In this document: positions 33,760 through 42,888 of the stretch, in pieces
How positions within the stretch are numbered: position 1 is the first letter of the stretch
Layout of the letters: every line of letters starts with the position of its first letter
Assembly: GCF_009469765.1 (NCBI RefSeq)
Contig: NZ_SSSQ01000014.1
Span: 1-64,000, forward strand
DNA: 64,000 bases
Direction of reading: 5' to 3'
From: Dechloromonas hortensis
GTDB lineage: Bacteria; Pseudomonadota; Gammaproteobacteria; Burkholderiales; Rhodocyclaceae
Notes under the pieces: model-generated
The model's input: only the letters and a program-made list of their open reading frames with translations
The model's database searches: none
What the model was told of the DNA's origin: nothing
Program-made: the position numbers and the translations under genes

Positions 33760-34256
33760 TCCCGGATAAGCCCATGATGGACCGTTGCCGCTGGCTGGGG
33801 TTGGCCATCGGTGTGGCCTTGGCGGACCAAGGGGTCAAGCATTGGATCGTAGCGACCTTCCCTTTGGGCACTGGCGCAACGGTATTGCCGTTTTTCCACC
33901 TCGTTCACATCCTGAATAGCGGTGCAGCCTTCAGTTTTCTTGCGGATGCCGGCGGCTGGCAACGCTATGCCTTCATTGCTCTCGCCGTGGTCGTCTCGGG
34001 GGGATTAAGCGTCATGTTGCTCAAAGGCGTGGCGAACCGTTGGGAAAGCTGGGGGTATAGCCTGCTTCTCGGCGGTGCCGTCGGCAACCTGGTAGATCGC
34101 CTGTTCCAGGGAGCGGTCGTGGATTATCTGGACTTCCATGCCGGCGCCTGGCACTGGCCAGCCTTCAATCTCGCCGATACGGCGCTTTGTCTGAGCGCCG
34201 TGATTCTTCTTTGGGGGGCCTTGCTGTCTTCAGCTCAAAGCAAGGCGACCCTTTAG
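33756..34256 (+). CDS. lspA: Lipoprotein signal peptidase (PbrC/LspA-like)
   Basis: 166 aa from ATG 33756 (ATGA overlap with the ATPase). Four membrane helices and the aspartyl protease motifs LNSGAAFSFLAD and GNLVDRLFQGAVVDYLDFH, FNLADTAL with the two catalytic Asp. LspA cleaves prolipoproteins. A copy coupled to a P1B ATPase is typical of lead and cadmium operons, where it is thought to mature a metal-related lipoprotein. Confidence 0.93.
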   Translation: MIPDKPMMDRCRWLGLAIGVALADQGVKHWIVATFPLGTGATVLPFFHLVHILNSGAAFSFLADAGGWQRYAFIALAVVVSGGLSVMLLKGVANRWESWGYSLLLGGAVGNLVDRLFQGAVVDYLDFHAGAWHWPAFNLADTALCLSAVILLWGALLSSAQSKATL

Positions 34257-34276
34257 CGAGAGCGCAGGAAATTTCG

Positions 34277-34771
34277 ATGCAACCCCTGGCCACAAACCGA
34301 AACGAGGAACACAAATTGGCTCAACGATCTTTCTCCCTGTTTGACCGTCGCACCTTGTCTGCCTTGATGCTCATGAGCGTGGTTCATTGCGCTTCGGCCG
34401 CCGAGGAACCCTTGCCTCCCGATCAGGCCTTTCGGTTTAATGCGTCCCTGAAGGGTAGCGATACGGTGGTGGCTGAGATCATTCCTGCCAAGAAGCACTA
34501 CCTCTACAAGAACAAGGTCCGCTTTGCCTTGAAGAACGCCAGCGGCGTCCTCATCAAGGAGGTCAAGCTACCTTCCGGCGAGATGAAGAACGATCCCTAT
34601 TTTGGGCTGATCGAAGTCTATAAATCGCCCGTCGTCGCGGAAATCATGCTGGAGCGCGCGCCAAAGGCCAAAACGATCACCCTTTATGCGTCTTATCAAG
34701 GGTGCAATGAGAAACTCGGCGTCTGTTATCCGCCCATCGAGAAAACCGTTGATATGAAATTCCCCCAGTAG
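34277..34771 (+). CDS. Free-standing DsbD N-terminal domain-like protein
   Basis: 164 aa from ATG 34277 (GCGCAGGAAATTTCG upstream is a weak ribosome site). A signal region ends near VVHCASA, then an Ig-like DsbD-alpha domain: PDQAFRFNASLKGSDTVVAE and YQGCNEKLGVCYPP, where the two Cys are the redox pair of DsbD-alpha. The membrane and thioredoxin parts of DsbD are absent. It probably relays electrons to periplasmic thiols, perhaps for metal-binding Cys proteins. It is 20 bases after lspA. Confidence 0.85.
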   Translation: MQPLATNRNEEHKLAQRSFSLFDRRTLSALMLMSVVHCASAAEEPLPPDQAFRFNASLKGSDTVVAEIIPAKKHYLYKNKVRFALKNASGVLIKEVKLPSGEMKNDPYFGLIEVYKSPVVAEIMLERAPKAKTITLYASYQGCNEKLGVCYPPIEKTVDMKFPQ

Positions 34772-34829
34772 CCGGCAGAGCTTCCGGTCTAATTGACGGC
34801 TAATGCCAAAATACGAATAATTCCCATCC

Positions 34830-35183
34830 ATGCTTCGCCATCCCCGCTTCCGCTCCTTCCTCGCGACATTGCTGGCCTTTTGCCTGGTCAGTGTGTCGCT
34901 GTGGAGCTATGGGGCGGAAGCGACCGCCGATGCGGTGTCGTACGAAATCGCCCACTTTTCCCCCATGCCGGGTGATTTACCTGATTCAGGCTTTGCCGAC
35001 CAGCATTGCAACCAAGGTTGCCATGCGCAGTCCCATCTGACCGGGACGGAGTGCGGTCATGCACCACACTTCCCGATACTCTTCACTGCCCAACAACACC
35101 TGAGCGGGCCGGACCGGGCGCGAGTCCCGAGCCGCCCGAGCGACGGACCCTTCCGTCCCCCGCGAACCTCCTTTCAAGCCTGA
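34830..35183 (+). CDS. Small periplasmic protein upstream of czcC (CzcI-like)
   Basis: 117 aa with a signal peptide (FLATLLAFCLVSVSLWSYGA) and a mature part rich in His and Cys (DQHCNQGCHAQSHLTGTECG-HAPH). Position directly before a czcCBA operon and the His/Cys pattern resemble CzcI-type small regulatory or metal-binding periplasmic proteins. Sequence identity to a named family cannot be shown by eye. From here the DNA is markedly GC-rich up to about 41.3 kb. Confidence 0.6.
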   Translation: MLRHPRFRSFLATLLAFCLVSVSLWSYGAEATADAVSYEIAHFSPMPGDLPDSGFADQHCNQGCHAQSHLTGTECGHAPHFPILFTAQQHLSGPDRARVPSRPSDGPFRPPRTSFQA

Positions 35184-35250
35184 ATTCCGTCATTTGTCTT
35201 GACCCACGGCGGGCGCCGTCGCGCCTGCCAGTGCTTGAAAGGTATTATCC

Positions 35251-36558
35251 ATGCAATTTTGCGGCTATCTTGCCGCGGTGCGCCCGTCGCGGCGCGCCGT
35301 CAGTATCCTGGCCGGGGCATGCCTTGCCCTGGCCCTCCCCCTGGCGTCGGCCCGAGCGGCCGCTTCCCTGACCCTCGACGAAGCCTGGCGCCTGGCCGAA
35401 ACCGCCAACCCGACCCTGCGCACAGCGCAGGCCAGGCTGGCGGCAGCCGAGGGCGAACTCACCGATGCGCGCAGTCTTCTCTGGAACAATCCTCAGCTCG
35501 CCCTTGAGCAGGCACGGCGAAAAGTCCCGCAGCCGGGCCTCGCCGCCGACAAGCAGCGGGAGTGGAACGCCGGCATTGCGCAGACCTTCGAAATCGCCGG
35601 GCAGCAAGCTTACCGCCGTGAGGCGGCCAGCCAGGAACTGGAGGCCTTGCAGGCAGCGCTGCGGGAGGCGCGTCGCCAAGTCCGCGTCGACATCGAACAG
35701 CGCTTTGTGCAGGTGCTGGCCTTGCAGCTGCGCATTGCCACCGAGGAAGAAGCGCTCAGGTTGGTCGACAACGCCGCAGCGGCCGTGCAGAAGCGGGTGG
35801 CGGCGGGCGAGGACAGCCGCCTCGACGGCAACCTGGCAGCGGTAGAGGCGGAGCGCGGACGCAACCAGCTTGCCTCCCTGCGGGAACGGCTCACCGAGGC
35901 CCGGGCCGAGCTGGCCAGCGCCCTACAACAGGCGCCCGACAGCCTGCCCGAGGTCGCCGGCGAGCTGACACCCGCGGCCCCGAGCTACACCCTCGATCAG
36001 TTGCTCGCGACGGCGCGCTCGCGGCCGCAGTTGCAGGCCCTGGAACGACGGGAAGCGGCGGCGGCCAGCCGCCTCGGCCTGGAGCGGGCCGCGGTCTACC
36101 CGGACATCACCCTTGGCTTGACGGCCGGCCGCGAAGGGCCCAACGACGCCCGGGAAAAGGTGGTCGGCCTCAGCCTGTCGTTGCCGCTACCGCTCTTTCG
36201 CCGCAACGCCGCGGGCATTGGCCGGGCCAGCAGCGAACTTGCCCAGCTGCAGATCGAGCGGCAGGTCGTCGGCCGCGACATCCCCGCCCAGGTACGCGCC
36301 CTGTGGCTCAACGTCGACAGCCTGCGGGCCCGGGTGAAGCGCCTGGAGGAGATGGTGCTGGCCAGCCTTGATCAAAACCAGCGCCTGTCGGCCACCGCCT
36401 ATCGCGCCGGCGAGATCGGCCTCCTGCAGCTCATCGTGGTGAATCGGCAGGTGCTCGACGGGCGCCGCGACCTGGTCGATGCCCGCAGTGAACTGCGGCT
36501 GGCCACCATCGCCCTCGAAGCCGCGGCCGGCTGGCCAGGGGCCGGAGAAGCCCGATGA
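35251..36558 (+). CDS. czcC: CzcC-like outer membrane channel (TolC family)
   Basis: A 435-aa outer membrane efflux protein: signal peptide SILAGACLALALPLASARAA, then two OEP repeats rich in Ala/Leu/Arg helices (SLTLDEAWRLAETANPTLRT, and a second from about residue 235). It forms the exit duct of the RND pump. The stop overlaps the adaptor start by 4 bases. Confidence 0.88.
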   Translation: MQFCGYLAAVRPSRRAVSILAGACLALALPLASARAAASLTLDEAWRLAETANPTLRTAQARLAAAEGELTDARSLLWNNPQLALEQARRKVPQPGLAADKQREWNAGIAQTFEIAGQQAYRREAASQELEALQAALREARRQVRVDIEQRFVQVLALQLRIATEEEALRLVDNAAAAVQKRVAAGEDSRLDGNLAAVEAERGRNQLASLRERLTEARAELASALQQAPDSLPEVAGELTPAAPSYTLDQLLATARSRPQLQALERREAAAASRLGLERAAVYPDITLGLTAGREGPNDAREKVVGLSLSLPLPLFRRNAAGIGRASSELAQLQIERQVVGRDIPAQVRALWLNVDSLRARVKRLEEMVLASLDQNQRLSATAYRAGEIGLLQLIVVNRQVLDGRRDLVDARSELRLATIALEAAAGWPGAGEAR

Positions 36559-37841
36559 ATCCGCAGTCGATGATTTCCAACCGCAAGAATTCTTCCAAAA
36601 GGCAATCCATGCCAGTATTTTCCCTTCGGCGCGCCGCCTGGCTCGCCTGCCTGGCCGGGGCGTTCGTCCTGGCCGCCTGCAACAAGCCTGATCCTGCGCC
36701 GGCCGAGGCAAAGCCGGCGCCCGTCGCCAAGGAAGAAATGGTCCCTGCCAAGAACCCGGAGGACAAGGAGGGCGACGACAAGCCGGCCGAAGCTGCTGAA
36801 GCAGGACAATTGAAGTTGTCCGCCGAGGAAATTGAGACCGCCGGCATCCAGGTCGAAGCGCTGGCGGCGCAATCGGTCGCCGACCAGGTGGTGCTGACCG
36901 CCACCATCCGCGCCAACCAGGAGCGCATCGCCCATGTCGCACCTCGGGTGTCGGCGCGCATCACACAAGTCAAGGCCAAGCTCGGCGACAACGTGAAGGC
37001 CGGTCAGCCCCTGGCGCTCTTGGACAGTATGGAACTGGGCGAGGCCCACTCCGCCTATCGCCAGGCGCAAAGCCAGTTGGCGCTGGCCAAGGCCGATTTC
37101 GAGCGGGCCCAGAAGCTCAAGGCCGAGGAAATCATTCCCGACAAGGATTACCTGCGCGCCCGCAGTGAGTACGAAAAGGCCCGCGCCAGTCTGCGCGCTG
37201 CCGACGACCGCCTGCGGCTCCTCGATGCCGCGCACGACGAGTCGGACACCGGCCCGGTCTCGTTGTTTCCGGTCAAGGCGCCGTTTGCCGGCACGGTGAT
37301 CGAGAAGAGCGCGGTATTGGGCGAACTGGCCCAACCGGACAAGAGCCTCTTTACCGTGGCCGACCTGTCGACCCTGTGGATCGAAGCCAACCTGTTCGAG
37401 AAAGACCTCGGCCGGGTGCGAGTGGGAGCGCCGGCCATGGTGACGGTGAGCGCCTATCCCGGTGAAGCGTTCCAGGGCCGGCTGACCTATATCAGCAGCA
37501 CCGTGGACAGGGAAACCCGGGCGGTGCAGGCGCGGGTCGAGGTCCCCAACCCGGACCGGCGCCTGAAGCCCGAGATGTTCGCGACGGCGGCCATCGCCAC
37601 CGCTTCCACGACCGAGGCGCTGACCCTGCCGCAGGCGGCGGTGTTGCTGGTGAACGGCCAGCCCACGGCCTTTGTCCGCGAAGCGGGTGGCTTCGAACCC
37701 CGTGCCGTCGAAGTGGGCGACAAGGTCGGCAAGCGCATTGTCCTCACGAGCGGCGTCAAGGCCGGCGAGTCGGTGGTGGTGGCGGGCGCCTATGCGCTCA
37801 AGGCACGCCTCCTCAAGTCGCAAATCGGCGACGCGGACTGA
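36555..37841 (+). CDS. czcB: CzcB-like periplasmic adaptor (membrane fusion protein)
   Basis: 428 aa; start ATG 36555 overlaps czcC, and an internal ATG at 36609 begins a cleaner lipoprotein signal (ACLAGAFVLAACNK, lipobox LAAC). Next are an acidic, Lys/Glu-rich linker, a lipoyl/hairpin region (VAPRVSARITQVKAKLGDNV) and a beta-barrel with LSTLWIEANLFEKDLGRVRV. It joins CzcA to CzcC. No His-rich N-terminal metal motif as in CzcB of Cupriavidus is visible. Confidence 0.9.
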   Translation: MNPQSMISNRKNSSKRQSMPVFSLRRAAWLACLAGAFVLAACNKPDPAPAEAKPAPVAKEEMVPAKNPEDKEGDDKPAEAAEAGQLKLSAEEIETAGIQVEALAAQSVADQVVLTATIRANQERIAHVAPRVSARITQVKAKLGDNVKAGQPLALLDSMELGEAHSAYRQAQSQLALAKADFERAQKLKAEEIIPDKDYLRARSEYEKARASLRAADDRLRLLDAAHDESDTGPVSLFPVKAPFAGTVIEKSAVLGELAQPDKSLFTVADLSTLWIEANLFEKDLGRVRVGAPAMVTVSAYPGEAFQGRLTYISSTVDRETRAVQARVEVPNPDRRLKPEMFATAAIATASTTEALTLPQAAVLLVNGQPTAFVREAGGFEPRAVEVGDKVGKRIVLTSGVKAGESVVVAGAYALKARLLKSQIGDAD

Positions 37842-37850
37842 GGGGTCGTC

Positions 37851-40800
37851 ATGCTTAATAACATTGTCGATATCTCGCTGCGCTACAAGGTGCTGGTCCT
37901 GGTGGGTTTCCTGCTTGTCGTGGTCTTCGGCATTCAGGCATTCCGCACGGTGCCGGTGGATGCCTTCCCGGACGTAACGCCGGTACAGGTCAATATCTAT
38001 ACCGAATCGCCAGGGCTGGCCGCCGAGGACGTCGAGAAACTCCTCACTTTCCCGGTGGAAACCGCCATGGCCGGCCTGCCCGGGGTCGAGGAAATCCGCT
38101 CGGTGTCCCTGTTCGGGCTCTCCTACGTGAGCGTCTATTTCAAGGACAACGTGGATATCTATTTCGCCCGCCGCCTGGCCGGCGAAAAACTCCTGGAAGC
38201 GAAAGAGCGGATTCCCGAGGGCTATGGCGAACCATCTCTGGGGCCGAATAGCTCCGGATTAGGCCAGGTGTTCTGGTACACCGTCGAATCCGCTGATAAG
38301 AAACTCTCGACCATGGACCTGCGCACCCTGCAGGACTGGAACGTGCGGCTCATGCTGCGCACGGCCTCCGGCGTCGATGATGTGGTTTCCTGGGGCGGCG
38401 ACGAGAAGCAGTTCCAGGTGCTCATCCAGCCGCAGAAACTGATCAAGTACGGCCTCAGCTTCAAGGCGGTGATGGAGGCGCTGACCGCCAACAATCGCCA
38501 GGTCGGTGGCCAGTACGTGAATCTCGGCCAGGAGCAGTACCTGGTGCGCGGCCTGGGATTGGTCGCCAATAGCCGCGACATCGGCAACATCGTGATCACC
38601 CAGCACGACGGCGCACCGATCTATGTGCGCGACGTGGCCGAAGTGAAGGAGGCGCCCGGCCTGCGTTTCGGCGCGGTGACCAAGGACGGCCGGGAAGTGG
38701 TGCTGGGACAGGCACTGGCCCGCATCAACGAAAATGCCAAGAGCGTCGTCGATGCGGTAAAAACCAAGCTCAAGGTGGCCCAGCAGGCATTGCCGGCGGG
38801 CGTGACCATCACCCCGGAGTACGACCGCACTGAACTGGTCGAGAAGGCCCTCAAGACGGCGGAGAATGCGCTGCTGGAAGGCTCGATCCTGGTGGCGGTC
38901 GTCCTCTTCCTGTTCCTCGGGGAAATCCGTTCGGCCATCGTCGTGGTCGTCACCCTGCCGCTCGCCATGCTGATCGCCTTCATCCTCATGCAGTTCTTCG
39001 GGATGTCGGCCAACCTGATGTCGCTGGCCGGTCTCGCCATCGGCATCGGCATGATGGTGGATGGCGCGGTGGTGATGGTGGAAAACAGCTTCCGCCTGCT
39101 CTCCCACCAGGCCGGCAAAGCGGTGAACAAGACGCACGTGATGCTGGAAGCAGCGCGGGAGGTGATCAACCCCATTGCCTTCGCCATCCTCATCATCATC
39201 GTCGTGTTCCTGCCGCTCTTCTCCCTGACCGGCCTGGAGGGCAAGCTGTTCAAGCCCATGGCGCTCACCATCGCCTTCGCCATGGTGGGCTCGCTCATCC
39301 TGACGCTCACCTTGGTGCCGGTGCTGGCGGCGCTGATCCTGAAACCGAAGGAAGAGAAGGACACCTTCATCCTGCGCCACGCCAAGCGGCTGTACCTGCC
39401 GCTGCTGGACTGGGCTCTCGACCGGAAGAAGCAAGTGATCGGCGGCGCCCTGGCGCTGCTGGTAGCGGCACTCGCCGTCTTCCCCTTCCTCGGCAAGGAA
39501 TTCATGCCCACCCTGCAGGAGGGAACGCTCATCTTCCGCGTCACCGGCATTCCCTCCACTTCGCTGGAAGAGAGCCTCGGTGTCGCCAAGCGCATCGACA
39601 CCGCCCTGAAACAGCAGTTCCCCCAGGTGACGTCCACCCTAGCCACCATCGGCCGCGCCGAGAAGGGCGAGACGGCGGACGTGAATTACATGGAAGTGCT
39701 GGTGGACCTGAAACCGGCGGACGAGTGGCCCGAACGCATGCCCATGCCGAAACTCGCCCATGAAATGCAGGAGTCCCTGGAAAAGGCCATTCCCACGGTG
39801 GTGTTTGCCTCCACTCAGCCCATCCAGATGCGGGTCGAGGAACTTATCTCCGGCGTGCGGGCGACCCTGGCCCTCAAGATCTACGGCGAGGATCTCGCGA
39901 CGCTGGACCGTCTGGCCGGCCAGATGAAGGTCGTGCTCGACCAAGTGCCCGGTGCCGCCGACCTGTCCCTGGAGGCGAACAAGGGCAAGCCGCAGATGGT
40001 GATCAAGGTCAATCGCGACGAGGCAGCCCGCTACGGCATCAACGCTGACGAGATCCTGGAGGTGGTGCAGGCCGGCATCGGCGGCAAGACAGTGTCGACC
40101 ATCATCGACGGCGTCAAGCGCTTCGATCTTCAGGTCCGGCTGGATGCAGCCTTCCGCGACAGCCAGCAGGCGATCGCCGACATCCCCATTCGCACCCAGT
40201 CCGGGGCGCTGGTGCCCTTGTCCCGGGTGGCCACGGTGGAGACGGACGAGGGCTACTCCTTTGTGCGCCGGGAACAGCTACAGCGCTACGCGGTGATCCA
40301 GATGGACGTGAAGGGACGTGACGTTGACGGCTTCGTGCAGGAAGCCGAGGCGAAGCTGCGGCAGCAGGTCAAGTTGCCGGCCGGCTACTGGATCGAGTGG
40401 GGCGGCGCCTTCGAAAACCAGCAGCGGGCCATGGCCCGGCTGGCGGTGATCGTGCCGCTGACCATCGGACTCATCTTCATCCTGCTGTACACCGCCTTCA
40501 ACTCGCTCACCCATGCGACGCTGATCATCGCCAACGTGCCCTTCGCCGTCATCGGCGGCGTCTTCGGGCTGGCGCTCACCGGCCAGTATGTGTCGGTGCC
40601 TTCCGCCATCGGCTTCATCGCCGTCTTCGGCGTCGCCATGTTGAACGGCATCGTGCTGGTCTCCTTCCTCAACGACCAGCGGCAACGGGGCTTGTCCATC
40701 CGCGAGGCGGTGCGCCAGGGGGCCGCCTTGCGCCTGCGGCCGGTACTGATGACCGCTTCCGTGGCCATCCTGGGCCTCATCCCCATGCTGCTCTCGCAAG

Positions 40801-40943
40801 GGGTGGGCGCCGAAACCCAGCGACCGCTGGCCACCGTCGTGGTGGGCGGGCTGTTCACTTCCACGGCCCTGACCCTGCTCCTGCTGCCGCTCATGTACGA
40901 ATGGGCGGAAGGCCGGCGGGAACGCAAGCAGACATCCATTTAA
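37851..40943 (+). CDS. czcA: Heavy-metal RND efflux permease (CzcA family)
   Basis: A 1030-aa, 12-helix HME-RND proton antiporter. N-terminal FRTVPVDAFPDVTPVQVNIY; helix IV reads LAIGIGMMVDGAVVMVEN with AIG, DGA and VEN in place of the DFG-DGA-VEN pattern of Zn/Co/Cd pumps, so it may belong to another HME subgroup; the Asp in VDGAV is the proton-relay residue. C-terminal AVFGVAMLNGIVLVSFLNDQ. It expels metal from the periplasm. Metal identity should not be assumed from the czc label. Confidence 0.93.
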   Translation: MLNNIVDISLRYKVLVLVGFLLVVVFGIQAFRTVPVDAFPDVTPVQVNIYTESPGLAAEDVEKLLTFPVETAMAGLPGVEEIRSVSLFGLSYVSVYFKDNVDIYFARRLAGEKLLEAKERIPEGYGEPSLGPNSSGLGQVFWYTVESADKKLSTMDLRTLQDWNVRLMLRTASGVDDVVSWGGDEKQFQVLIQPQKLIKYGLSFKAVMEALTANNRQVGGQYVNLGQEQYLVRGLGLVANSRDIGNIVITQHDGAPIYVRDVAEVKEAPGLRFGAVTKDGREVVLGQALARINENAKSVVDAVKTKLKVAQQALPAGVTITPEYDRTELVEKALKTAENALLEGSILVAVVLFLFLGEIRSAIVVVVTLPLAMLIAFILMQFFGMSANLMSLAGLAIGIGMMVDGAVVMVENSFRLLSHQAGKAVNKTHVMLEAAREVINPIAFAILIIIVVFLPLFSLTGLEGKLFKPMALTIAFAMVGSLILTLTLVPVLAALILKPKEEKDTFILRHAKRLYLPLLDWALDRKKQVIGGALALLVAALAVFPFLGKEFMPTLQEGTLIFRVTGIPSTSLEESLGVAKRIDTALKQQFPQVTSTLATIGRAEKGETADVNYMEVLVDLKPADEWPERMPMPKLAHEMQESLEKAIPTVVFASTQPIQMRVEELISGVRATLALKIYGEDLATLDRLAGQMKVVLDQVPGAADLSLEANKGKPQMVIKVNRDEAARYGINADEILEVVQAGIGGKTVSTIIDGVKRFDLQVRLDAAFRDSQQAIADIPIRTQSGALVPLSRVATVETDEGYSFVRREQLQRYAVIQMDVKGRDVDGFVQEAEAKLRQQVKLPAGYWIEWGGAFENQQRAMARLAVIVPLTIGLIFILLYTAFNSLTHATLIIANVPFAVIGGVFGLALTGQYVSVPSAIGFIAVFGVAMLNGIVLVSFLNDQRQRGLSIREAVRQGAALRLRPVLMTASVAILGLIPMLLSQGVGAETQRPLATVVVGGLFTSTALTLLLLPLMYEWAEGRRERKQTSI

Positions 40944-40991
40944 CCGGACGCTGCGGTCCCACCTCCTGGGGCCGCGGCATGGAGAATCGAC

Positions 40992-41330
40992 ATGAAAGAG
41001 ATCAAGGCATTTATCCGTCAACATCGCATCGCCGACGTGCTCGAAGCATTGCGGGATTCGGCACTGTGTCATTCCGGCGCGGGCGCCGGCTGCCACAACG
41101 TGACGGTATCCCGCGTGCAACGTCCGCTCACGGATGCCGACCCGACGCAGCAGCATTACTCGATGGACTTGGCCGAACCCGTGGTGGCCGAATACAAGCT
41201 GGAACTCCTGTGCGCGGACGATCTGGCCGACTCCCTGGTGGACCTCATCGCGAAGGCGGCGCACACGGGGCAGCCCGAGGCAGGGTGGGTCGTCGTGAGC
41301 GAAGTTCAGCGGGCGGAGGAGATTCGGTGA
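40992..41330 (+). CDS. PII-like (GlnB superfamily) protein of metal RND operon
   Basis: 112 aa starting MKEIKAFIRQHRIADVLEAL, the typical beta-alpha start of PII-fold proteins; the C-terminal half (YKLELLCADDLADSLVDLIA, then GWVVVSEVQRAEEIR) completes the fold. The T-loop region carries HNVTVSRVQRPLTD and Cys/His (ALCHSG, GCHN), unlike true GlnB (no Y51-like uridylylation site). PII-like proteins tied to heavy-metal RND pumps have been noted as a group; metal sensing or binding is inferred. GAGAATCGAC precedes the start. Confidence 0.78.
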   Translation: MKEIKAFIRQHRIADVLEALRDSALCHSGAGAGCHNVTVSRVQRPLTDADPTQQHYSMDLAEPVVAEYKLELLCADDLADSLVDLIAKAAHTGQPEAGWVVVSEVQRAEEIR

Positions 41331-41349
41331 GACTTCTGGTGGCAGGTAG

Positions 41350-41415
41350 GTAGCCGCTCTGGTCTTTGCCGTGCTGATTGCGGTTCACATCGCGGCGGCG
41401 CTGAAGCACCTGTAG
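41350..41415 (+). pseudogene. Cytochrome b561-like C-terminal scrap at transposon edge
   Basis: About 21 codons read VAALVFAVLIAVHIAAALKH, matching the last helix of small b561 cytochromes (HVxAALKHH). The stop comes from the first base of the transposon inverted repeat. It appears to be a gene interrupted by, or abutting, the Tn3 insertion. The fragment is short, so the family call is tentative. Confidence 0.45.
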
Positions 41416-41465
41416 GGGACGTTTGACGAAAGGGAAATTAAAGTACGTTAAGCCTTTGGAATTGG
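41415..41465 (+). repeat. Left terminal inverted repeat of the ptx transposon
   Basis: 51 bases beginning GGGGACGTTTGACGAAAGGG; the only difference from the right copy is base 6 (C versus G). The inner part, AAAGTACGTTAAG, is the region Tn3-family transposases usually contact. Confidence 0.93.
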
Positions 41466-41681
41466 CTGTAACGGGGAAGTAAGCCGAAACGGACGTAATG
41501 GGCGCGTCACATTCACATGCGTGCAGCGGACTTCTGACCGGGAACGGTCAGGAGTCCTATGTACAAAGCGCCGCGAGAAGCCGGAACCGCCGAAAATTCC
41601 GGCGATCAACCGGCAAGCTGCTTGAGGCGCTCGGCTAGGCGGCCGAAAGCCTCGTTCACGTATCCCAGCTTTACGCCAGTT

Positions 41682-41875
41682 TGCTGCCATTCAAGGTTTC
41701 AGGCTGTCCGGCAGCTGGGTGCCCGTAGCTGCCGTTCGCGCAGCCAAGTGTTCAACGGCTGGTATTTGATTGCAGCTGCCGTTCCCGCCAACAGTACCCT
41801 CGCTAGTCTTCGCTCTCAGCGGTCATTTGGTGCGCGCCGTTTGAGCGACTGCTACACATGACGTTGCTGCCATTC
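41682..41875 (+). repeat. Spaced degenerate repeats in the transposon left arm
   Basis: The 11-mer (A/T)GCTGCC(A/G)TTC occurs at 41682, 41727, 41774 and 41865, with steps of 45, 47 and 91 (about 2 x 45.5). The left arm from 41466 to 42060 has no supported gene. A related AGCTGCCGCTA is near 46580 at the other side of the ptx operon. Confidence 0.45.
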
Positions 41876-41957
41876 GAGCTCGCCCGACGAAAATTTCTGG
41901 TGCGGAGTGCCTTGAACTAACCTGACGCCTGGTCCGCGTAGTCGATTCTTCACAATG

Positions 41958-41975
41958 CGGTAACACGATTGTAAC
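41958..41975 (+). promoter_or_regulatory. Candidate Pho box before the ptx operon
   Basis: CGGTAAC-ACGA-TTGTAAC: two 7-mers in direct orientation with an 11-base period, the architecture of PhoB boxes (CTGTCAT-N4-CTGTCAT). It lies about 90 bases before ptxA, with an AT-rich -10-like TTAATG some 10 bases on. Phosphate-starvation control of phosphite oxidation is expected in the literature. Confidence 0.5.
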
Positions 41976-42060
41976 CGTCGGCGATTAATGTCGCCCTTCC
42001 GATTTGATTTGCTTTATTGCATGCCGATGTTGATTCGAAACTCGAATCAGCCACGGCGGC

Positions 42061-42885
42061 ATGGAAGGGGTGCCCTTGATTTATCTGAACGACGTATCCA
42101 TCCGATACCACGACGATCTGGTGGCCCTCCAGCCGACCTCGCTACGTTTCGGTCGCGGGGAGTTTACTGTACTGCTGGGTGCTTCCGGTGCCGGCAAATC
42201 CACCCTCCTGCGCTGTCTTAATCTGCTCAACAAGCCAAGCACCGGTCAGATCAATGTGGATGGCATCGGGGCGATTGAGGGCAGCGCGGCCTTGCAGACC
42301 CATCGCCGTCAGACCGGCATGGTTTTCCAGCAGCACCAGCTCATCGAGCGCCATACGGCCCTGGCCAACGTGTTGCTCGGGCGTATCGGCTATCACTCCA
42401 CCTGGCGTAGCCTCTTTCCGCTGCCACGCGCCGAGCGCCAGATAGCGCTGGAATGCCTGAACCGGGTTGGTCTACTGCACAAGGCACTGCACCGGGTAGA
42501 CCAACTGAGCGGCGGGCAACAGCAACGAGTAGGCATTGCTCGGGCCCTGGCACAACAACCCCGCCTGATGCTGGCCGACGAGCCCGTGGCGAGTCTCGAT
42601 CCCGCCAGTTCTCGCCGGATACTTACCCAACTCAAACAGATCTGCCGCGAAGATGGGATTACTACCGTGGTCAGTCTGCACCAGGTCGAATTCGCCATAG
42701 AGTACGCCGACCGGGTGATCGGCCTGGCCCAAGGCCGCATCGTCTTCGATGGGTCGCCCGATGCGCTGACCGAGGGTGTGCTTGACATGATCTACGACCA
42801 GACGACGCCAGTGCCCACGCGGCCCACCAAAAATGCTCACCTCCTAAACAATCCATCGCTTGACCTAGCCATCATTGAGGACTAA
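42061..42885 (+). CDS. ptxA: Phosphite/phosphonate ABC transporter ATPase
   Basis: 274 aa. PhnC-type ATPase: Walker A LLGASGAGKSTLLRCLNLL, the PhnC-typical QTGMVFQQHQLIERHTALAN, signature LSGGQQQRVGIARALAQQP, Walker B LMLADEPVASLDP. It drives uptake of phosphite (or phosphonates) with PtxB and PtxC. ATG 42061 is used; a TTG a few codons later is possible. The dehydrogenase downstream makes phosphite the likely substrate. Confidence 0.93.
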   Translation: MEGVPLIYLNDVSIRYHDDLVALQPTSLRFGRGEFTVLLGASGAGKSTLLRCLNLLNKPSTGQINVDGIGAIEGSAALQTHRRQTGMVFQQHQLIERHTALANVLLGRIGYHSTWRSLFPLPRAERQIALECLNRVGLLHKALHRVDQLSGGQQQRVGIARALAQQPRLMLADEPVASLDPASSRRILTQLKQICREDGITTVVSLHQVEFAIEYADRVIGLAQGRIVFDGSPDALTEGVLDMIYDQTTPVPTRPTKNAHLLNNPSLDLAIIED

Positions 42886-42888
42886 CCC

